Positions 22,634 through 33,994 of a stretch of 64,000 nt of DNA are shown here, piece after piece. Source of the DNA: Miscanthus floridulus (lineage: Eukaryota; Streptophyta; Magnoliopsida; Poales; Poaceae); NCBI RefSeq assembly GCF_019320115.1, contig NC_089585.1:141469426-141533425 (forward strand). Direction: 5' to 3'. The first letter of the stretch is position 1; the number at the start of each line of letters is the position of its first letter. The notes under the pieces were generated by a model that saw only the letters and a list, made by a program, of their open reading frames with translations, had not been told where the DNA came from and searched no databases. The position numbers were made by a program, and so were the translations under genes.

Positions 22634-23791
22634 TCTCAAAGGGTTACACAGCCATCAAATCAATCAGGTAAGGGAAACAGGCTTGGAAAAGAATCTTTGG
22701 AGGAGAAGGTGTTGTTGGTCCTTCCCCTGCCACCACTTCATCTTCTTCTACCTCTGCTGCTTCTGAACTCTCAGTCTATTTAGACAGTGACAATGTCACC
22801 TCTTATGAGGATGATTTTGACATACTTCTTTGGTGGCATGACCACAAACTAACATATCCAATCCTATCTATAATGACCAAAGATATTATGTCAGTTCCTG
22901 TGTCTACTTGTTCTTTAGAATCTTGTTTCAGCTTGTCAGGCAGGATCATTGAAGAACGATACCGACGCTTGTTACCTAAAACTATTGAGATGCTGACCTG
23001 CTTGAAGGACCGGGAGTTAGGAGCAAAGAGGGAACAACATGCAGCTGCTGACAACAAAAAGCTTGAAGAAGCATTGAAGAATTTGTATCTTGATGGAGAT
23101 GAAGGTGGTGGTGGTGCTGCTGCTAGTGACTGAGAGAGTGAGAAGTGAGAACTGAGAGAGCGAGACTGAGGGGGTGCTGCTGCTGGTGGTGACTGAGAGA
23201 GTGAGAACTAAGAGAGCGAGACTGAGGTGCTTTTGTGTGAGTTGAGAGTGAGAGTGTGAGACTTGTCACTTGTGTCATTTGCATTTGAACAATAGTTTGT
23301 AACTTAATTAACATAATTTAGAGCTTGCTACACTCTTTTTTTCTTTCTAGGGTTTCTCAAAGGGCGAGTTTTACTTAGAAAGATTTTTAATGAGGCAGCA
23401 TTGCATAAATAGCTCATTCTGTTAAGTCTTCTGTCTTCTCTAGTGCTTTCCTCTGATTCTGATTTCAGTTAGTCTTATTGATGTTCTTAGTTGATGAATG
23501 AAATATGAAACTATGAGTTGATCAATCTGATATTATGTGAATATTTAAAATTTGAAACTGTGAATGATGATTGATGATTGGTACTGTGAAAATGTTTAAG
23601 GAGATGAGTTTTTTGAGGTGCTTCATGTGTACCGGGCTGTGGGCTGGCACGGCCCGGCAATTTTGCCGTGCCTGACGGACTGGTACGGCACGAAAAAAGA
23701 CCTATAATGTCGTATCTGGGCCGAAGGCCAGGCCCGCGTGCCTTGTCGGCCCGATAGCCATCGGGGGCCGGTCTGGCCCGTTGCCCATCTA
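22634..23791 (+). pseudogene. 3' end of a hAT element: transposase C-terminus
   Basis: From about 22675 to the TGA at 23131-23133 the plus strand encodes the hAT C-terminal dimerisation domain: YEDDFDILLWWHDHKLTYP, then PILSIMTKDIMSVPVSTCS, then SCFSLSGRIIEERYRRLLP. This is the RICESLEEPER-type order with the conserved WW and P.S...E.FS.. positions. An upstream stretch (SQRVTQPSNQSGKG) is one base out of phase. The N-terminal half and BED finger are absent, the coding stretch starts at the Gypsy target site, and no hAT coding sequence is seen on the other side. A 60-bp imperfect duplication (gactgagagagtgagaa) fills 23106-23225. The right end at about 23640-23791 has the GC-rich cggcccggcacggc-like subterminal repeats usual for hAT. 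Confidence 0.75.
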
Positions 23792-24575
23792 TATCGCCGC
23801 TCTCGCTCGTGCGCTCGGTTAGGGTTCGCTCCCGTCCGCCATCTGCCAGTGCCTTGCAGTCGCGGAGGAGGGCAAGATCGTCGGCCAAGGCTTGCTCGCC
23901 CTTGCTGGACGCAGATCTGAAGGAGGCGCGGGCGGCATGCTGCTATTGCTAGCCAATGCCGGCCACGACAGGCGCGGAAGGGCCGGAACCTGAAGCTGAG
24001 GAGGCCACGGCGGGCACAAATGTAGAGGAGGCGAAGCCCACGGCTGGCGTCGCCGACGCCGAGGGCGAGCAGGCCACACTGACGGCGCAAGCACCAGCTA
24101 CTGCTACAGCAACTGCCGCACCAAAGGTTTGCCCGCACTGTGGAACTGTAAGTTGGCAATAGCTGTTAGATGTAGACTTGTAAACTATAATTGATTCCGC
24201 AACTGGGATTGTCAATATTCTTAATTAGTTGACACTTTCTAGATGGTGTCTGGATTAAGTAATATCTGTATTCTATTCTATGCTCTTGCTCTGCATTTCG
24301 TTATAAAAGGAAGCGGTTAAAGAAAAAGGAAAGAAGCATGACTAAAAGCAATGACAACTAGAAAATTTTCTAGTGAGTTTGATCCTGAGTTTCCTGGTAC
24401 AACAAAATATTTTCGCGTATTGACTGTAGTTCTTATGAACCTTTCATTTTTTTTATATGCGACAATTGACTGTAAAGTTCTTATTGACTGTAGGAGTATC
24501 CTGGTGCAACAAAATAATCTTGAAATCACACGTTAATTACGTTTGCCATGTGCAGGGCTGGTCCTCGCTTCCAGT

Positions 24576-24693
24576 GGCCATGTTCGCTTGGCTGATAAGT
24601 CATGGCTAAAAGTACTGTTGACTGATTTGTTGTGAGAGAAAAATATTATTCGTTGGCTGAAAAAATATGGCTTATAAGCGAAGTTAACAGGGC
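24576..24693. mobile_element. 118-bp MITE inside the F-box exon
   Basis: Left end ggccatgttcgcttggctgataagt and right end ggcttataagcgaagttaacagggc are imperfect inverted repeats. The interior (gactgatttgttgtgagagaaaaatatt) matches a common grass MITE core. No exact 8-bp target duplication is visible, and about 15 codons of F-box are missing, so insertion was probably accompanied by a deletion. Confidence 0.7.
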
Positions 24694-25101
24694 GGATCGA
24701 CTACTGCATGGACCTCGGCGCCATCTGCCACATCTGGCGCTCCATCACCGCCGACCCCAGGATGAACCAGCATGACCCTCGCTTCCGCCCCACCCAGTGG
24801 GTTATGCTCGACGAGGTGAAGCACTACGCTCGCCGCGACGACGATGACTCGTGCCTCTTTGTCAACGCTGCCACTGGCCGCTTCCTCCGAAGGAGCCCGC
24901 CGCTCCTCCGCGGCTGACTAGGTCACGAGCACCACCGGTGGTCTCCTTGTTATGGCGGCCAAGGACTCTGCCACGTCCAAGCACTCCTGCGTGCGCATCC
25001 TAAACCCCTTCACCGGCTCCTTCATCTGTTTCGCCGTGCCAATGCCGGCCAGACCATGGCTGTTCACTGCTGATGTCATCGGACCTTCACCCACCCTCGC
25101 T

Positions 25102-25519
25102 TGATGGAACCGATGGTTGTTCCCAGGCTTGAACGTGAACGCCGGCGTCGATGCGGTGACCGCGGCAAGAGCAAGATCTAGAGCAGATCGAATGAACTCG
25201 CAAGAAGACAAAGTATTATGTCGCTGCCCACAACGCAGCTTGCCTGGTCTCTATATTCATGTATATATAGTGTCTAGATACAGACCTAGGTACATACGAC
25301 CCACCCCGCGTCATCCGAACAAAGTGCGCCGCGCCGTTGCTCAGCGGTGCGCGCCGTGTACGCCGTGGACGGCATGACGCGGGTCGACCATGGACTCTGG
25401 GCCTGATCTGATCTTGTACACCTAAGAATCAGATCCACCCACTATCCTAGCTAATGCTTATCTTAACTAACTAAGAAACAAAAGATTACATGATATCTTG
25501 TGCGATAGTTTGGCTAACA
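25102..25519 (-). repeat. 3' LTR of the Copia element
   Basis: 418 bp, TG...CA. It contains a tatatata box at about 25259-25268 within tcatgtatatatagtgtc and a 12-bp stretch (gtgtacgccgtg) absent from the other LTR, which lies beside an identical-looking neighbour and may be a slippage gain. Confidence 0.93.
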
Positions 25520-25528
25520 AATCACCCC

Positions 25529-28500
25529 TCAAATCTGTTGCACCTGCACCACTCCGAGAGCACTCCTGAGTTCCACAAATCTCACGCGCCCCAGCGACTT
25601 GGTGAGTATGTTGGCGAGCTGCCCGGCAGTCCCAACATGATCAACCTCCACCTTGCCCTCCTCAATACACTCACGGATGAAGTGAAATTTTGTATCGATA
25701 TGCTTACTTCGATCGTGATGTACCGGATTCCTGCTTAGCGCTATTGCGGACATGTTATCCATGAGTAGCTTCACTGGTGCCTCTTTTGTTCCCATCATAT
25801 ATGCGATTAGCCGGCTCAACCAAACACCCTGACAAGCTGCCGCTGCCGCTGCTACGTACTCAGCTTCGCAAGATGAGAGCGCCACAGTCTTCTGTTTTTG
25901 TGATGACCATGTGACCAAGCTATTGCCGAGGAAATAAACAACACCCGTAGTGCTTTTCCTGTCCTCAACGTCTCTTGCAAAGTCACTATCGCTAAAACCA
26001 AGTAGCATTGGTTTCAGCTCTGCTCCCTTCTCATATCTGCAGCCATATCCTGCTGTACCCTTCAAGTATCTCAGAATATGCTTCACAGCTGCCCAGTGTT
26101 CCTTTCCTAGTGCCTCCATGTACCTACTCACCACTCCGACAGCATATGGTAAGTCTGGTCGAGTATTAACAATGTACCTGAGGCTACCAATTATGCTGCG
26201 GTACGCTGTTGGATCCACTGCATCCCCTTCCTTCTTCTTGCTGAGCTTGAGCCTGCACTCCATAGGTGTGTCATAGGAGTTACAGTTCTTCATGCCTGCC
26301 CCTTCAAGTATCTTGAGAGCATATGCACCTTGACTTAGAGTAATATGTCCCTCTCCTTGCTTTACTTCGATCCCTAAGTAATAGCTAAGAAGCCCCAAAT
26401 CGCTCATCCTGAATTTCTTCATCATCTCTGATTTGAACTTTCTGATCTCATCAACACTAGGACCAGAGATAATCAAATCATCCACATATACTCCCACAAG
26501 AAGGAAAGAGTTCCTGCCGCTCCTCCTATAAACAGCATTATCCAACTTGCTCTTAACAAAACCGAGAGCAATAAGCTCCTTGTCAAGCTTTGAGTTCCAT
26601 GCTCGAGGTGCTTGCCTAAGACCATACAAGGCCTTTTCAACTTGAGAACCTTGTCACCTTTGCCAACAACAAAACCTGGAGGTTGTTGCACATAGACAGT
26701 TTCAGTCAGATCACCGTTGAGAAAAGCAGATTTCACGTCCATATGATGAACTTCCCAACCACCATGAGCTGCAAGTGCCAACAACACTCTTACAGTTTCA
26801 ATTCTAGCAACTGGAGCAAACACTTCATCGAAGTCCACTCCCTGACGCTGAGCATAACCTTTTGCAACCAATCGTGCTTTGTGCTTGACAATGTTTCCAT
26901 CTGGGTCCTTGACTTTGAAAACCCACTTTAAGCCAATTGCTTTTTGTTTAGGAGGGAGATCACTGACAACCCAGCATCTGTTGTCTTCAATTGCCGTCAT
27001 CTCCAACTCCATTGCCTTCCTCCAACACTCTTCTGACAGCATCCTCTATTGTCCTTGGCTCTTCAGCAGCAACCAAACAGAGGCCACTGTACTCGAACCC
27101 CTGCACCTCATCTGTCGTATCTAACAGATTGGGAATAGTCCTGTACCGAAGTGGTACCCCATCAGAGAAATCACTGTCATGCATGGGAGGAGTTGCCCAT
27201 TGTATCTGCTGTTGTGGTGGCATGTGTGGAGGTGTGGCACCCCCCGGATGGAATTGAGGCAGCAGGCGAGGCTGGTTCCCCCTGACCGTTTTCTGAAAAC
27301 ACCCCTTCGTCTGCTTTAGGTCCTACTGTCGGACCAAGAACAGTACTGTCAAAGTACTGAACTAAAAAGGTTTCGGGCGCCGCCGTCTCCGTCTGCTCCT
27401 GCGTCCTGCTTTCCTTTCCCTCCTAATTCCAGGTCGTCTGCTCATCGAAGATTATGTCACGGCTCACCATCAATTTATCCTTCATTGGATCATACACTCG
27501 ATAGCCCTTTGTACCCGTTTCATAACCGAGGAACACCCCTGGCACTGACCTATCAGAAAGTTTGTTGATCCCAGGGCCGACTCGCTTCACATAAGCTACG
27601 CAGCCAAATGTGCGAAGATGCTTGACTCCTGGTTTCTTGCCATACCAAACTTCATACGGTGTCTTGCCACTTAGGCTCTTCGTGGGCGATCGGTTTAGCA
27701 AATAGACTGCCACCCGGACTACTTCTCCCCAAAAACGAGCTGGAACGCTCATGCTTTTCAGCAAACACCGTGCCATCTCGACTATGGTCTGATTACGTCG
27801 CTCCACTACTCCATTCTGCTGCGGAGTATACGATGTGGTCGTATTGTGCTTGATCCCATGATCCTGGCAAAAAGTCACAAACGCGCCAGAATTAAATTCC
27901 CCACCACGATCTGAACGGAACGCTCTGAGCTTGCTCCCTGATTCCAACTCCACCGCCGTCTTGAACCTTTTGAAGTACAGCAGTGCTTCATCTTTGGTGG
28001 CCATCAGTTCTAGCCACATATAGCGGCTATGATCATCGACGATGAGGAGGAAAAACGATTTCCCTCCTAGTGTGGGCGGGGTGACATGCCCACACAGATC
28101 AGCATGCACCAACTCGAGCACCTCGGATGCGCGATACGCCAAAGCCTTGGGGAAGGGCGTGCGATGCTGCTTGCCCAACGCGCATCCGTCACAGACTTGC
28201 TCAACACGCCGTATCACCGGCATGCCCACAACCATCTCCCTAGCACCGAGCTTGCGTAGAGACCTGAAATTCAAGTGTCCATACCGAGCGTGCCAGAGCC
28301 ACGCGATGTCGTTCATCTTTGACACCAAGCATATAGGTGTCGTCAGCTTCACCTTCATGATGTAGAGCCGATTCTTGCGTTCTGCCTTGATCAACACACC
28401 TCGGTCTTGGATCCCTTGCTGAGGGTGCTCGAACACCTTCATGATGCCATGTTCGATCTTGACACGACACCCTCCTTCCTCCAGCTGACCAAGACTGACG

Positions 28501-29777
28501 ATATTACACTTCAAGGATGGGATATAATACACCTCAGAGAGCACGCGATGATCCTGGTTTCTGCCGGCGATCGTCACCGCCCCGATCCCGCAGATCTCGA
28601 CCTTGGACCCATCACCAAATCTGACTGCTCCCTTAACCGTCTCGTCAAGGCTGGCTAGTGCAGCCCTACATCCTGTCATATGGTTCGTCGCTCCAGTGTC
28701 CAGCACCCACGACCCTTCCTCATAATCTAACGGGATCACGCATTCTTGATTCAAGAACACATGGGGAGACGTCACATTGGTGGTTCGCACCAGGTTACAA
28801 ACCTGTGCGACAAGAAGTGCTGGCTGTGCATCAGCGTCGGCGTTGGCATGATGGACTACATCTGTCACCTCCTTGCCTGCCTTCTTGCATTCTCTGGCCC
28901 AATGGCCATAAACTTTACACTTGTTGCAACGTCCCTTGCGTCGTGGCGTGCCTGAGGACGTGCCTTCCTTGCCACCGGAGTCACGAGAATCACAGTTTCC
29001 ACCGTTGTTGCCTCCTCGCCCCCCGAACTTGTTCTTCTTGGCATACTGGCCATTACCGCCACCCTTGCCTCCTGATGATGACGAATCTGTCACCATCCAA
29101 GCCTTGTGCTTCGCCGCCCAATCTTCCTCCGTCATCATGAGTTGCCCTTGCTTGTTGGTCACTTCCTCCACGACGGACTCAAACCGATCTTCTGTTGCAC
29201 GCAAACGACCAACTAATTCTTCCACCGACAAGGTCTTGAGATCACAAAACATCTCAATCGTGACTGCAACTTGATTATAACGTGGTGGCACAACTCTGAG
29301 GAATTTCTTCACGACACAAGCATCATCAACACTCGTCTCCCCTAGGCCTTTGAGATCGGTTGCAATTTTACCAATTCTCACTGCGAAGTCTTCAATTGTC
29401 TCGCCCGATTTGAACGAGATTGCTTCAAACTCTGCTAGCAGTTTCTGTGCATTCACCTCTTTCACCCTATCTGCACCCAGACACATCGACTTGATCGCCT
29501 CCCAGGCCTCCTTGGCTGACTTCTTGTTCAGCAACATTGAGTGCATCTCAGGGGGGACACCACGGATCATGGCGCCCAGAGCGAGCCGATCTCGCCGTTG
29601 CTCGACCTTGTCAGATTCAACTGCGTCCCACAAGTACATAGCTTCGAGATTGCATTGCACATGAGCCGACCACTCTTGGTAATTGGATCGGGTTAGCATC
29701 GGCCACACCAGGTTTCCTGACGCCTGATTCCACGCCCTCTCCATCAGCTCTTCCTTCTTTTCACCGCTGCTGCCCAT
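25529..29777 (-). pseudogene. Copia gag-pol polyprotein, nearly intact
   Basis: Frame one (27423-29777) reads gag with the UBN2 fold (WEAIKSMCLG, FEAISFKSGETIEDFAVRIG), zinc knuckle CNKCKVYGHWAREC, protease WVLDTGATNHMTG and integrase with an H..H..C..C finger (CDGCALGKQHR). The DDE core is DDHSRYMW, FRSDRGGEFN and NGVVERRNQT. A TAG ends it at 27423-27425. Downstream, 26987-27223 and 26473-27042 carry the linker and first half of RT (ALKWVFKVKDPDG-type, VHHMDVKSAFLNGD). A one-base loss near 26635 shifts into 25529-26629, with YVDD (LLVGVYVDDLI), RT thumb, and RNase H (SDSDFARDVEDRKSTTG, SSCEAEYVAAAAA, RSKHIDTKFHFIRE). One stop and two frameshifts disable it; all catalytic motifs remain. Confidence 0.92.
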
Positions 29778-29899
29778 GGCGGTTGATGGCGTTCACGACT
29801 TCTTCTTCGGATGCGGTGGACCAACCACCAAACGAACTCTCCTCCTTCTCCTCTCGGACGAACACCGCTCCTCCGACGACCTCTCGGCTCCGATACCAC

Positions 29900-30305
29900 T
29901 GATGGAACCGATGGTTGTTCCCAGGCTTGAACGTGAACGCCGGCGTCGATGCGGTGACCGCGGCAAGAGCAAGATCTAGAGCAGATCGAATGAACTCGCG
30001 AGAAGACAAAGTATTATGTCGCTGCCCGCAACGAAGCTTGCCTGGTCTCTATATTCATGTATATATAGTGTCTAGATACAGACCTGGGTACATACGACCC
30101 ACCCCACGTCATCCGAACAAAGTGCGCCGCGCCGTTGCTCAGCGGTGCGCGCCGTGGACGGCATGACGCGGGTCGACCATGGACTCTGGGCCTGATCTGA
30201 TCTTGTACACCTAAGAATCAGATCCACCCACTATCCTAGCTAATGCATATCTTAACTAACTAAGAAACAAAAGATTACATGATATGTGCGACAGTTTGGC
30301 TAACA
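29900..30305 (-). repeat. 5' LTR of the Copia element
   Basis: 406 bp partner of 25102-25519. The first 22 bp of the apparent frame at 30284 are LTR sequence, so that ATG is not the start of a host gene. Confidence 0.93.
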
Positions 30306-30937
30306 TCGCTTTGGTTTCCGTCGAGTTCAACTGTCGCAACAAGGTGTACTGGGCAGACCCCCGGAGCCCCTCTTTCTCTGTGCAGAGACACTCCAAATGT
30401 CCTGCAAGCAGCCTACCTCTGATAGCGGCCGCCAAATGCGCCGACGTTAACAGTTGCTCTGGTTCTAAAGCCAACAAGATCTTCGACCAGCTCGCCACCG
30501 ACGTGCGCTGCCGTTGTTACGCGGTGAGAGTCCCTGGAGGGGATATGTTGGCGGTCTTGAAGCGGCGCCGTGGCATGGCTGTTTTCAAGATCGATTCTGC
30601 TGGGAATGTGATGGAGCAGGTCAAGAGCATCGGTAACCTAGCTCTATTCCTTGCAGTCAGGTGCGTTGCTGTTGACGCCAACATGTTCAAGGGCATTCAG
30701 GCCAACTGCGCCTACTTCCCAATGGCTGGTTCTTTTGGGGAGCATGCGATCTACAAAGTTGGCATTGAGGAACAAGAACCAGAGTTGCTGGAAACAGGTG
30801 TTGTCTATGGCCCACCGTACACATTAACACAGGTCCTCTGCAACTACGTCGTGGACATTCCACATCATCCGCCAGCGTGGGAACTGAACTCAAAAACAAT
30901 TTCTCTCTTCCAGATGGCTTCTAATGATCATGATTAA

Positions 30938-32529
30938 TATGGAATGGAAGCCTTGAATCTGTGGCACTAGCTGGTAGCCGTATTATCTAATTAAATCTTC
31001 AATGCCTGCATAGAACTGGTAGGAGTAGCTCTATGTATTCAGCTATTATATATGTCTGGACTCGGGAGTATATTATGTAATCTTCAATGCTTGCATATTG
31101 GCTCTATATGTTCAGCTGTTATTTATGCTTGTACTATGTTATGCATGCACTAATGCTAGGAGTAACGCTTTTGTTATGGAATATTTTTTGGTCAATTCAA
31201 TTCGTACTACTGCTCTGGTTAGATCAAAGTTAAAAATGGCTCTCTTTTTTTCCCCCTGCATAAGGTGTTCAGGTGGCAGTGCCTACTGCATACCATTTGA
31301 CCGGTTATGACTTGCGACTTGCGAGGATCATCATGTTATGATTGCTGCTGTGCTTCTTGTCTTCCAGTAATACATCTGTATTCTTGCTCTGACTTTACAT
31401 GTGTATCTAATATGCATGTCTTTTGATATTTGAATGTTTTTCCAAGTCGGAATCAAATTGAACGGGAATTACTTGTGCAGTAGGCATCTTCCTGATCAAA
31501 TGATTAAATTTGAGTCATTCTTCCCTTTTTTATTTCCCTCCACAAGGCCCTATGATTCTAATATCTGAACAAGTTTTGCATATCTTTGATACGCAATGCT
31601 ACCCTGATTTTACATTATCTGAGGTTCATCCTTCGAATCGTTTTGTATTTCGAATGAGAAAATGATTCTTTCTCCTCGGCGCTCACCATTAGGCCCTAAA
31701 AAGTGAAATCCAAATACTGTTACGTGTTATCTGTTTTTTTTTTCTAAAAAAATACTGTTACCAATGCTTCCTTCAGACTGTTCTTCTGTTTTGCTTGTGA
31801 GTTGTGACTTAGGAGACAATTCAAAATCCACTTAAATACGGAAATTACAAAACTATATGCAATGAGAGAAAGCATATTGCTATGTATGCGTTAAACTATT
31901 AAAATTTTCTGGGAATTATGCAAACATCAAAATTACTGATGGTTCCCAAAGGCATAACCGAATGCTTGCCAGCAAGTGCAAGGTCACAACTGACATAAGT
32001 GGTTAAGGTTCGTTGGTGAATCTTTTTTTTTTAAACTTCTTTGCCCCTATAGAGTTGTACAGGTCATTTAGACCTTTTCCTTCTTAATCTAAAATGATGT
32101 GTAGTTCTCCCGTGCATCCGAGAAAGAAAAAAATGCACACTTAAAGTAAAAATATGCGCTCTGTACTCATTGAACTATCAACGAATCCAGAATTTGTTGT
32201 TCAGATATCTAAAGTACAGAACGTGTGGAGGGGGAAAAACGGAAGAATTAAAATTTAATATGTATATGAGAAAGATGCTTACAGCATTTCTGAATTGGAC
32301 AAGCATTCAAAAGACACGCAGATCAGATAATAACAGGTAAAATGAGAGCAGGATACACATACACTGAAGTACTGAACTAACATGTAAAGTCAGAGCTAGC
32401 ATACATTGAAGTACTGAACTATTGTAACCGAGAATTACATGAAAACCCAAGATCATAAGCACAGCCAGGCAGAACCATTGGAAAGATGCTAGCAAGTAGC
32501 AAGCACGAGGTGACGTCACAACCCGCTAC
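30938..32529. other. Intergenic, no gene recognised
   Basis: This AT-rich stretch lies between the DUF295 stop and the convergent end of the NMD3-like gene. It presumably holds the 3' untranslated regions of both. The sequence 31018-31140 has short repeats of 'ctatgt.ttcagctgttat' spaced about 80 bp. No terminal repeats of transposons are visible. Confidence 0.5.
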
Positions 32530-33994
32530 TCAGAGCCGATCAAATGGTGCCATGGTGGCGTCCTCGTCGTCGACAAGATTCAGGTCCATGCATCCAATGG
32601 CCGTGGCAACCTCTTCAATCTCGCCGCCGCAGCCTCCCTCCCTGCCGTCCTGAATCTCGCCTGCGCTCTCCTCCCAGTCCTCGTCCTCGACCTCGACGTC
32701 GTAGTACCTCGTAGTAAGCACCGCAGCTGGCAACCTGTGGCTCTGCCCATACTTCTCCAAGCCATGGCTGTAGGCGTTGCCGCCGCAGAGGTCGTAGCCG
32801 AGCGCGTGGCACCCGGGCTCCAGATCGTAGCCGAGGTGCGTCTTCCCGGTGAAGACGGCAGCGTCCTTCTTGCCCACGTCCGACGCGCGGGCGACCTGCG
32901 CCCACGACATCATGAAGCTCGTGCCGAGCGCCGCGACGTGGCCGGACGGGTCGTGCTGCACGCCGAGCACGACGTACTCGACGAGGCGGCCGCGGCCGAG
33001 CAGGGGCCCGAGCCTGAACCGCTCGCACGCCTACCACGACGACGCGCATGTTGCCGGTGTCGAGCAGCGCCAGCGAGCTGGTGACCTTGATGCAGAGGAC
33101 GAGAGGCCCCAGGCCGCCGAGGGCGCGGGACGCCTCAGCGGGCAGGAGGACGAGGTCGTCCTCGCAGACCGGGCAGATGTCCACGGAGATGACGTGGAAG
33201 CTGTAGGGGCTGCCCTCGTCGTCGCGCGAGACGAGCTGTCGCCGCGCCGTGCCGGCGGCGCGGGCGGGCGCGACGGCCGAGACGAAGCGGACGAAACGGT
33301 CGGCGTGGGCGCGCGACACGACGTGCACGTGGAGGACCCCGGCGTCCGCGTCCCAGTCCACGCGGAGGAACGAGTCCTTGCCGCAGTACAAGACGAGCAG
33401 CGACTTGACGTGGTTCAGCGTGCGGCGGCGGCAGCACGACGACGGCGACGCGCGCTGGCGCACCTGCACGACGGCAGGCCACTGGTCCGGGTCGGCCTGG
33501 ACCCGGACGCAGGCGTCGCAGAGGCGGTCGTGGGCGGTGAGCTCGACGGCGTGCGCCTGCGGCTGCGGATCCGTCTTGAGCGCCTCGTGCTCGTGGCGGA
33601 GGTGGATGCGGAGGTCGAAGCGCCTGGGGCAGGGGTCGGTGGATACGAACCTCGCGGCGGCGATCGTGAGGCCGAGGCCGGCGATGTGGCGGCGCACGCG
33701 GCCCAGGTGGATGCTCGCTACCTCTCCAGCCGTCCCCGGCGTGGCGCTGATCCAGGACCGCGGCTCGCGTCGGATCCAGGACCCCGGGGGCTGGAGGTAG
33801 GCCCAGCACGACGGGCAGTACAACACGGCGTCGTGGCGAGGGAGGCCCTCCGTGACGTCGGCGCGCGGTCGGAGCGCCGTCGTGCCGCCGGACGGCGTTG
33901 GCGGCTCCGGCTGCATCGCGGCGATCGGGTGGTGGTGGGAACTGGGGACTGCCGAGGATGGAATTGGGATGGTGGGGCCGCCCGGAACGAGCAT
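32530..33994 (-). pseudogene. NMD3: NMD3-like 60S ribosomal subunit export protein, frameshifted
   Basis: NMD3 binds the 60S subunit and links it to exportin CRM1. The N-terminal frame (from 33994, or the ATG at 33916) reads ADVTEGLPRHDAVLYCPSC, YLQPPGSWI, a CDACVRVQADPDQWPAVVQ zinc motif, then RRTLNHVKSLLV, VISVDICPVCEDDLVLLP and ALGGLGPLVLCIKVTSSLALLD. At about 33024-33037 the phase shifts by one, and the C-terminal frame (to 32530) gives RFRLGPLLGRGRLVEYVVLG, WAQVARASDVGKKDAAVF, THLGYDLEPGCHALGYDL and PAAVLTTRYYDVEVED. The first CxxC cluster, normally just before ADVTEGLPRH, is missing. There are no introns. One base separates it from a full frame, so either a pseudogene or a sequence error is possible; loss of the zinc cluster favours a decaying paralog. 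Confidence 0.85.

Larger units (their letters stand above)
25102..30305 (-). mobile_element. Ty1/Copia LTR retrotransposon, 5.2 kb
   Basis: The LTRs (25102-25519 and 29900-30305) begin TGATGGAACC and end GGCTAACA; a perfect TCGCT duplication flanks them (25097-25101 and 30306-30310). Gag-pol reads on the minus strand, so the right LTR is the 5' one. The primer site TGGTATCGGAGCC (29886-29898, minus) abuts it, and a G-rich tract (minus: gaggggtgattt, about 25520-25531) abuts the left LTR. By eye the LTRs differ at about seven sites plus a 12-bp and a 3-bp indel, so this is a fairly young insertion. It sits in coding sequence of the DUF295 gene. Confidence 0.95.
23956..30937 (+). pseudogene. 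DUF295 / F-box protein gene broken by a MITE, a frameshift and a Copia element
   Basis: Exon 1 (23956-24147) gives an acidic Ala/Glu-rich N-terminus ending PKVCPHCGT; the intron is 24148-24555 (gtaagt...tgcag). Exon 2 opens GWSSLP, the usual start of the grass F-box, but a MITE (24576-24693) stands where the rest of the F-box helices should be. After it come YCMDLGAICHIWRSITADP and RFLRRSPPLLRG. Then a frameshift and a stop fall near 24905-24920, after which the next frame continues (VTSTTGGLLVMAAK, LNPFTGSFICFAVPMP). The Copia element cuts it at SPTLA; beyond it, from 30311, the same protein resumes (VSVEFNCRNKVYWADP ... FLAVRCVAVDANMFKGIQAN) to the TAA. Members are putative substrate receptors of SCF ubiquitin ligases. 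Confidence 0.85.

Noticed and set aside
30284..30310. ATG at 30284 as the start of a separate gene
   Set aside because: The first 22 bp are the end of the Copia LTR; the rest is the 3' part of the interrupted DUF295 gene.
33010..33045. A tiny intron explaining the NMD3-like frame change
   Set aside because: The only GT...AG interval that fits is about 20 bp inside conserved coding sequence and has no pyrimidine tract; a frameshift is simpler.
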